DNA of 9,593 nt. Origin: JAWOGN01 sp046496815 (GTDB taxonomy: Bacteria > Desulfobacterota > DSM-4660 > Desulfatiglandales > Desulfatiglandaceae). Both the position numbers and the translations under genes were made by a program. The first letter of the stretch is position 1, and every line of letters starts with the position of its first letter. The stretch spans positions 1 through 9,593 of the forward strand of contig JAWOGN010000190.1 in assembly GCA_046496815.1 (NCBI GenBank). Reading direction: 5' to 3'. The notes under the pieces are model-generated. The model was not told where the DNA came from. It worked only from the letters and a program-made list of their open reading frames with translations, and searched no databases. Of the stretch, positions 6,655-9,593 are shown piece by piece.

Positions 6655-7744
6655 CGCACAGAAAGTGCAGGTTGAAAGGGTCGTCGGGGATATCCACTAT
6701 CTCCACCGTTTCAAATCCGGCTTGATGGAGCATTGCTACCGCGACCTCGCGGCCCCACATCATCCCTAAACCTGCGCCTTCATCCACCAAACCCACCGGC
6801 ATGCAGTGCATCAAACTGACCGTGTATAAGAAAGGTCCCATGGGATGATCTGTATTCTCAGACAAAAAACTGCTTGCGGCGATATCAACCATTGAAAACA
6901 ACCCGCCCCGCCTCAATATCGCATGAACATTGACAAGCGTATCAAGGGGTCGGGTTTGGTCATGAACGGCATCAAATGCGGTGACATAATCAAATGAGCC
7001 CAGAAGATCCGGGTGCTCATTGAGAATGGCAGCATCCAGATTCAGAAAGGATGCATTCCGCAATCGCTTGCTCGATGCCTCGCTTCGGGCTTTCAGAATG
7101 GATCTCTCTGAAATATCCATGCCGATAAACGTGCTGCGGGGGAAGGCTTCCGCCATCAGCATAACGGCAACTCCCTCGGCACATCCAAGATCGCAAACGC
7201 GTATTCCCCGCCTTAACTGCGCTATGAGTCGCCCTCCCAACACAGAAGGAAGGAATTTTTCGACCAAGACGGCACGATGTTTGGCATCGGCCAGTTGGGC
7301 CATGAATTCATAAAATGCCGGGTAGTGAAGATAGGGGACCCCCTCACCGGTTCTGAATCCCCGGAGCACCGGTTCGACTGCACACGTCGTGAGCAAGGGT
7401 ATTTCCTGTGTGTATACTCCCAGGTTCGAGTTGCCGGCCCGTCTCGTTATCAGGTCGCCATGCTCTCTTGGGAGATGGAACAAATCCTCTCCGGATGCGC
7501 TTTGCGATAATTCCACAATGTCGCCTGTAACCATCACGCCAAGCCATTCCTTGACATAGCGTTCATTCAATGCGGCTTTCTTTGCAATGACGGAGGCCTT
7601 TTGGGGCGAATCAAATCCATCCATGACGTCGAAAAGTCGAGTCCTGTAGCCAATTGACATCGCCAGATTCAGCGCGCCATGATTTAGAATCATCGCCATG
7701 CGCTCAGAGAATTCTTTTTTCTTTTCAATCGATTCTGCATCCAT
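6641..7744 (-). CDS. SAM-dependent methyltransferase, Rv2258c-like with N-terminal winged helix
   Basis: A 367-residue class I methyltransferase of unknown substrate. Residues 10-80 form a helical/winged-helix region typical of Rv2258c-like proteins (NHGALNLAMSIGYRTRLFDVM, broken here as NHGALNLAMS 21-30 and IGYRTRLFDV 31-40). The SAM-binding fold follows, with motif I VCDLGCAEG (183-191), GMD (208-210) whose aspartate should hold the SAM ribose, FDAVHD (257-262) in the usual post-II loop, and LRRGGLFSMVD (277-287). No membrane segment or signal peptide is seen. The start at 7744 has a weak AAGG four bases upstream. It lies 77 bp downstream of the NAD-kinase-like gene on the same strand, so cotranscription is plausible. 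A small-molecule O- or N-methyltransferase is the general expectation; nothing in the window identifies the substrate. Confidence 0.85.
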   Translation of the reverse strand: MDAESIEKKKEFSERMAMILNHGALNLAMSIGYRTRLFDVMDGFDSPQKASVIAKKAALNERYVKEWLGVMVTGDIVELSQSASGEDLFHLPREHGDLITRRAGNSNLGVYTQEIPLLTTCAVEPVLRGFRTGEGVPYLHYPAFYEFMAQLADAKHRAVLVEKFLPSVLGGRLIAQLRRGIRVCDLGCAEGVAVMLMAEAFPRSTFIGMDISERSILKARSEASSKRLRNASFLNLDAAILNEHPDLLGSFDYVTAFDAVHDQTRPLDTLVNVHAILRRGGLFSMVDIAASSFLSENTDHPMGPFLYTVSLMHCMPVGLVDEGAGLGMMWGREVAVAMLHQAGFETVEIVDIPDDPFNLHFLCEKTR

Positions 7745-7763
7745 ATTGCCTTTTCAACCAACC

Positions 7764-7826
7764 CAGTGTTTAAAACGGGAGCCTCGAAAAAGGGTTTTCT
7801 CACCTTTCGGTCGGGCAGTGTTTAAA
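7764..7826. repeat. 11-bp direct repeat CAGTGTTTAAA
   Basis: Exact copies lie at 7764-7774 and 7816-7826, 52 bases apart, in the gap between the methyltransferase and NAD-kinase-like genes. The second copy contains the stop codon of the latter. It may be the trace of a small duplication or deletion; no function is evident. Confidence 0.35.
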
Positions 7827-8949
7827 GATACTCATATCCGACCTTATACATGACAAAGTCCCGGTATCCGGTTGTAACTCTCAAGTAACCGCTCAGCGCT
7901 TCATTAAGGGCCTCATCGCCCGTATCCACCAGTAGCGGTTTGCCTCTCAATGCAGCCAGTTTTTCTTTCGAGGCGACGATAATGATGTTTTCCCGACCCA
8001 CTCTGCGGATGATGCGCGGGCTGATTTGTTGGTTGCCGCGACCAAAAATATGGCCTTGACCCCCGATGACGGTCACGACGATTTTGGCGTCTTTTCCATC
8101 CGTGAGGTCCAAGAGTTGTTTTTCGGTGACATCCTTCGCCACCAGACGCTTGTTCTGCACGACGTCGACACCCAAGAGCGTGTTTTCAAGACCTAAATTC
8201 ACCATGATCAGCCGGGTGGTCGTGCCGGAGCCGATGATGAAATAGCTGTCCGTGTCGGCCATGGCGGCAATCACACTGGCAGCGATGCCCTGAAGGGCTT
8301 CCTTTTCAGACTGTATCCCTCCCGCCTTGGCGCCCTGGACGTATCTGCTTTCTTCCGGAACTCGCAGAGTCCCGTGCAGTTTTGCCGTAATAAACCCGTC
8401 ACGAAATGCCGCTTCATCGATGTCCATCACCTCTGCGACTCGGTTCTTGGTCAATCCGCCTTCCAGGAACATGACCGCGACGTGTCCCGCGCTTCGGGGT
8501 GTGACCGCATAGACGGCCGAATGGATTTTAACCCCCGCAGGAATCCCGAGAGCGGGGACCTTATGCCTGATGGCATCGTAGATATTGGCGGCCGTGCCGT
8601 CGCCCCCGGCAAAAAGAAGCAAATCCACACCCTCGGCCACCAATTCCCGGGCCGCCTTTATGGTGTCTTCAGATGTGGTGGTACCGCTGCGAATGGCGCC
8701 GATCACCTTCGGGTTCAAGCTGGCCTCTCGGCATTCATCCTCGCCCATTTCGTCGGGATAGGTGAGCACTTCGATCCGGTCTTTGATTTTTGAAATCACC
8801 CGCAGGGCCTCTGTTGCCCGCACGGGAGCTTCGGGTTCCGCCCCCAGCTGCCGGGCCATCCGGACAATTTCATCCCCGTCGGTTCCCTTCAGGCCGACCC
8901 TGCCGCCCAATCCGGCGATGGGATTGACAATGACTCCCAATTTTTTCAT
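7822..8949 (-). CDS. ATP-NAD kinase family protein (COG3199 type)
   Basis: A 375-residue cytoplasmic protein related to NAD kinases, which phosphorylate NAD to NADP; the specific reaction of this subfamily is only predicted. The N terminus KKLGVIVNPIAGLGG (2-16) is the typical opening strand and glycine-rich loop. GGDGT (115-119) is the NAD-kinase/diacylglycerol-kinase nucleotide motif, with D117 the expected catalytic acid. GIPAGVKIHSAVYA (135-148), GSGTTTR (240-246) and GGQGHIFGRGNQQ (296-308) match the COG3199 pattern as I know it. Length is normal and the frame is intact. The ATG at 8949 has only a weak GGAA upstream. The upstream gene on the same strand is gcvPB, so a link with glycine/one-carbon metabolism is possible, but a repeat-filled gap of about 340 bp lies between them. 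Confidence 0.85.
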   Translation of the reverse strand: MKKLGVIVNPIAGLGGRVGLKGTDGDEIVRMARQLGAEPEAPVRATEALRVISKIKDRIEVLTYPDEMGEDECREASLNPKVIGAIRSGTTTSEDTIKAARELVAEGVDLLLFAGGDGTAANIYDAIRHKVPALGIPAGVKIHSAVYAVTPRSAGHVAVMFLEGGLTKNRVAEVMDIDEAAFRDGFITAKLHGTLRVPEESRYVQGAKAGGIQSEKEALQGIAASVIAAMADTDSYFIIGSGTTTRLIMVNLGLENTLLGVDVVQNKRLVAKDVTEKQLLDLTDGKDAKIVVTVIGGQGHIFGRGNQQISPRIIRRVGRENIIIVASKEKLAALRGKPLLVDTGDEALNEALSGYLRVTTGYRDFVMYKVGYEYL

Positions 8950-9031
8950 AACGAATTTCCGCTACGGCGCCGTGCGAGAGAACAGCCGCGATGCCGACAA
9001 TAAAAGCCGAACTTAGTTCGCTTCGCTCACA

Positions 9032-9061
9032 ATTGGAATAATGGAATGATGGAATATTGGG
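9032..9061 (+). repeat. 8-bp-period repeat, block 1
   Basis: Roughly three and a half units of (A/T)TGGAAT(A/G) run head to tail. It shares a 14-base segment with block 2 (9032-9045 equals 9151-9164) and an 18-base inverted match with block 3 (9034-9051 against 9203-9220). It lies in the non-coding gap between gcvPB and the NAD-kinase-like gene. Confidence 0.75.
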
Positions 9062-9143
9062 TTTGTATTCCACCTCATTCTCATTGAAAAACATCATGAT
9101 TCATGAGATAAACAAATCATGGATCGAAACAGCCCCCAACTCG

Positions 9144-9180
9144 ATGGAATATTGGAATAATGGAGCGTTGGAGTATTGGG
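9144..9180 (+). repeat. 8-bp-period repeat, block 2
   Basis: About four and a half units of the same 8-base motif, the last two diverged (TGGAGCG, TGGAGTA). GATGGAATATTGG at 9143-9155 also occurs in block 1 at 9048-9060, so the two blocks share units in a different order. Confidence 0.75.
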
Positions 9181-9202
9181 CAAGAATGCGAATCGTTAAC
9201 CA

Positions 9203-9222
9203 CATCATTCCATTATTCCATG
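9203..9222 (-). repeat. 8-bp-period repeat, block 3 (inverted)
   Basis: Two and a half units in reverse orientation. TGGAATAATGGAATGATG on the minus strand (9220-9203) is an exact inverted copy of block 1. Its first 12 bases also match block 2, so in RNA or single-stranded DNA it could pair with either. Confidence 0.75.
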
Positions 9223-9227
9223 TGGCC

Positions 9228-9245
9228 GGCATAAAAAAAGATGCC
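9228..9245. other. Small A/T-loop hairpin downstream of gcvPB
   Basis: GGCAT (9228-9232) and ATGCC (9241-9245) flank a loop of AAAAAAAG. It lies 46 bases past the gcvPB stop. On the minus strand the T-run is inside the loop, not after the stem, so it is not a standard terminator, although it may still mark the transcript end. Confidence 0.25.
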
Positions 9246-9290
9246 ATTAAAAACCCTTTATTTCAATAAGTTGTAGAATTTCCGAGATGT

Positions 9291-9593
9291 TTATTTGAGA
9301 CCTTTCTTTTTGTATTGGCGCCAGGTGATGGCGATCCGCTCCGGCTCATCGATATCCGGTGACGGGATTTTGTGGATCGTTGAGTTATAAGGCGCGTTCT
9401 TGATGAACTCAGGATCTTCATACGCCTCCTTGGCGATTTGGGCCAATATGGCTGCATACTCATCGATGTCGTCTTTGGAATAAGATTCACACGGTTCCAA
9501 AGAAAACGGCTCCGGGACCACCCAGGGATGGTGACTCGTCCAGTAGTGTTGCAGGCCGTAATCCGCCATTCTGCGCTTGATGTCCTCGGTGCC
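9291..9593 (-). CDS. gcvPB: Glycine dehydrogenase (decarboxylating) subunit 2, C-terminal 100 residues
   Basis: P-protein of the glycine cleavage system: PLP-dependent decarboxylation of glycine with transfer of the aminomethyl group to lipoyl GcvH. The frame enters from the right edge as GTEDIKRRMADYG and ends at TAA (9293-9291). The stretches HYWTSHHPWVVPEPF, LEPCESYSKDDIDEYA, NAPYNSTIHKIP and AITWRQYKK are characteristic of the C terminus of the two-subunit-type P protein. The internal ATG at 9569 is not the start. The PLP lysine and most of the protein (usually near 480-500 residues) lie outside the window. The gene points toward the NAD-kinase-like gene. Confidence 0.92.
   Translation of the reverse strand, partial: GTEDIKRRMADYGLQHYWTSHHPWVVPEPFSLEPCESYSKDDIDEYAAILAQIAKEAYEDPEFIKNAPYNSTIHKIPSPDIDEPERIAITWRQYKKKGLK

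Noticed and set aside
9032..9222. CRISPR array
   Set aside because: The units are 8 bases with no unique spacers of constant length, one block is inverted, and no cas gene is present.
9228..9245. Intrinsic terminator of gcvPB
   Set aside because: The T-run is in the loop rather than after the stem, and the stem is only five pairs; kept only as a low-confidence hairpin.
9057..9269. 70-codon plus-strand ORF covering the repeat blocks
   Set aside because: Its sequence is simply the translation of the 8-base repeat (MEYWNNG-like), with no ribosome binding site and no domain.

Overview
The window reads as a chromosomal segment from an anaerobic Desulfobacterota-type bacterium (formerly Deltaproteobacteria). 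The main clue is ahbC, a gene of the siroheme-dependent (alternative) heme pathway of sulfate reducers and methanogens. It sits with a PurS/PurL-fused purine enzyme and a two-subunit glycine decarboxylase gene of the kind seen in such anaerobes. This assignment is inference from gene types; no marker RNA is present. Six protein genes are supported, two cut by the window edges. I see no rRNA, tRNA, CRISPR array or insertion sequence.

Left part (1-3342): the minus strand holds nearly all of a PurS-PurL fusion for formylglycinamidine ribonucleotide amidotransferase, open to the left edge with no stop, so only its extreme C terminus is missing. About 400 bp of divergent intergenic DNA separates it from a plus-strand gene. 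That DNA holds candidate back-to-back promoters, an 8-bp hairpin in the purL leader and a few short repeats.

Centre (3343-6515, plus strand): a 605-residue ClpX-like AAA+ unfoldase and, 110 bp later, ahbC (12,18-didecarboxysiroheme deacetylase, a radical SAM/SPASM enzyme). The AAA+ protein lacks the ClpX zinc domain but keeps the GYVG pore loop and an IGF ClpP-docking loop. It carries a C-terminal extension that looks like a second, degenerate copy of its own lid domain. The gap before ahbC contains a nested two-stem inverted repeat, a candidate regulatory RNA leader or terminator.

Right part (6641-9593, all minus strand, convergent with ahbC): in transcription order, the end of gcvPB (glycine decarboxylase subunit 2), a roughly 340-bp intergenic region with an unusual 8-bp-period repeat family, a COG3199-type NAD-kinase-like protein, and an Rv2258c-like winged-helix SAM methyltransferase. 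The NAD-kinase-like gene and the methyltransferase are 77 bp apart and may be cotranscribed.

The genes are mostly housekeeping metabolism: purines, heme, one-carbon/glycine and NAD(P). The most unusual items are the architecture of the ClpX-like ATPase and its linkage to a heme gene, the nested hairpin before ahbC, and the 8-bp-period repeat with an 18-bp inverted copy beside gcvPB.
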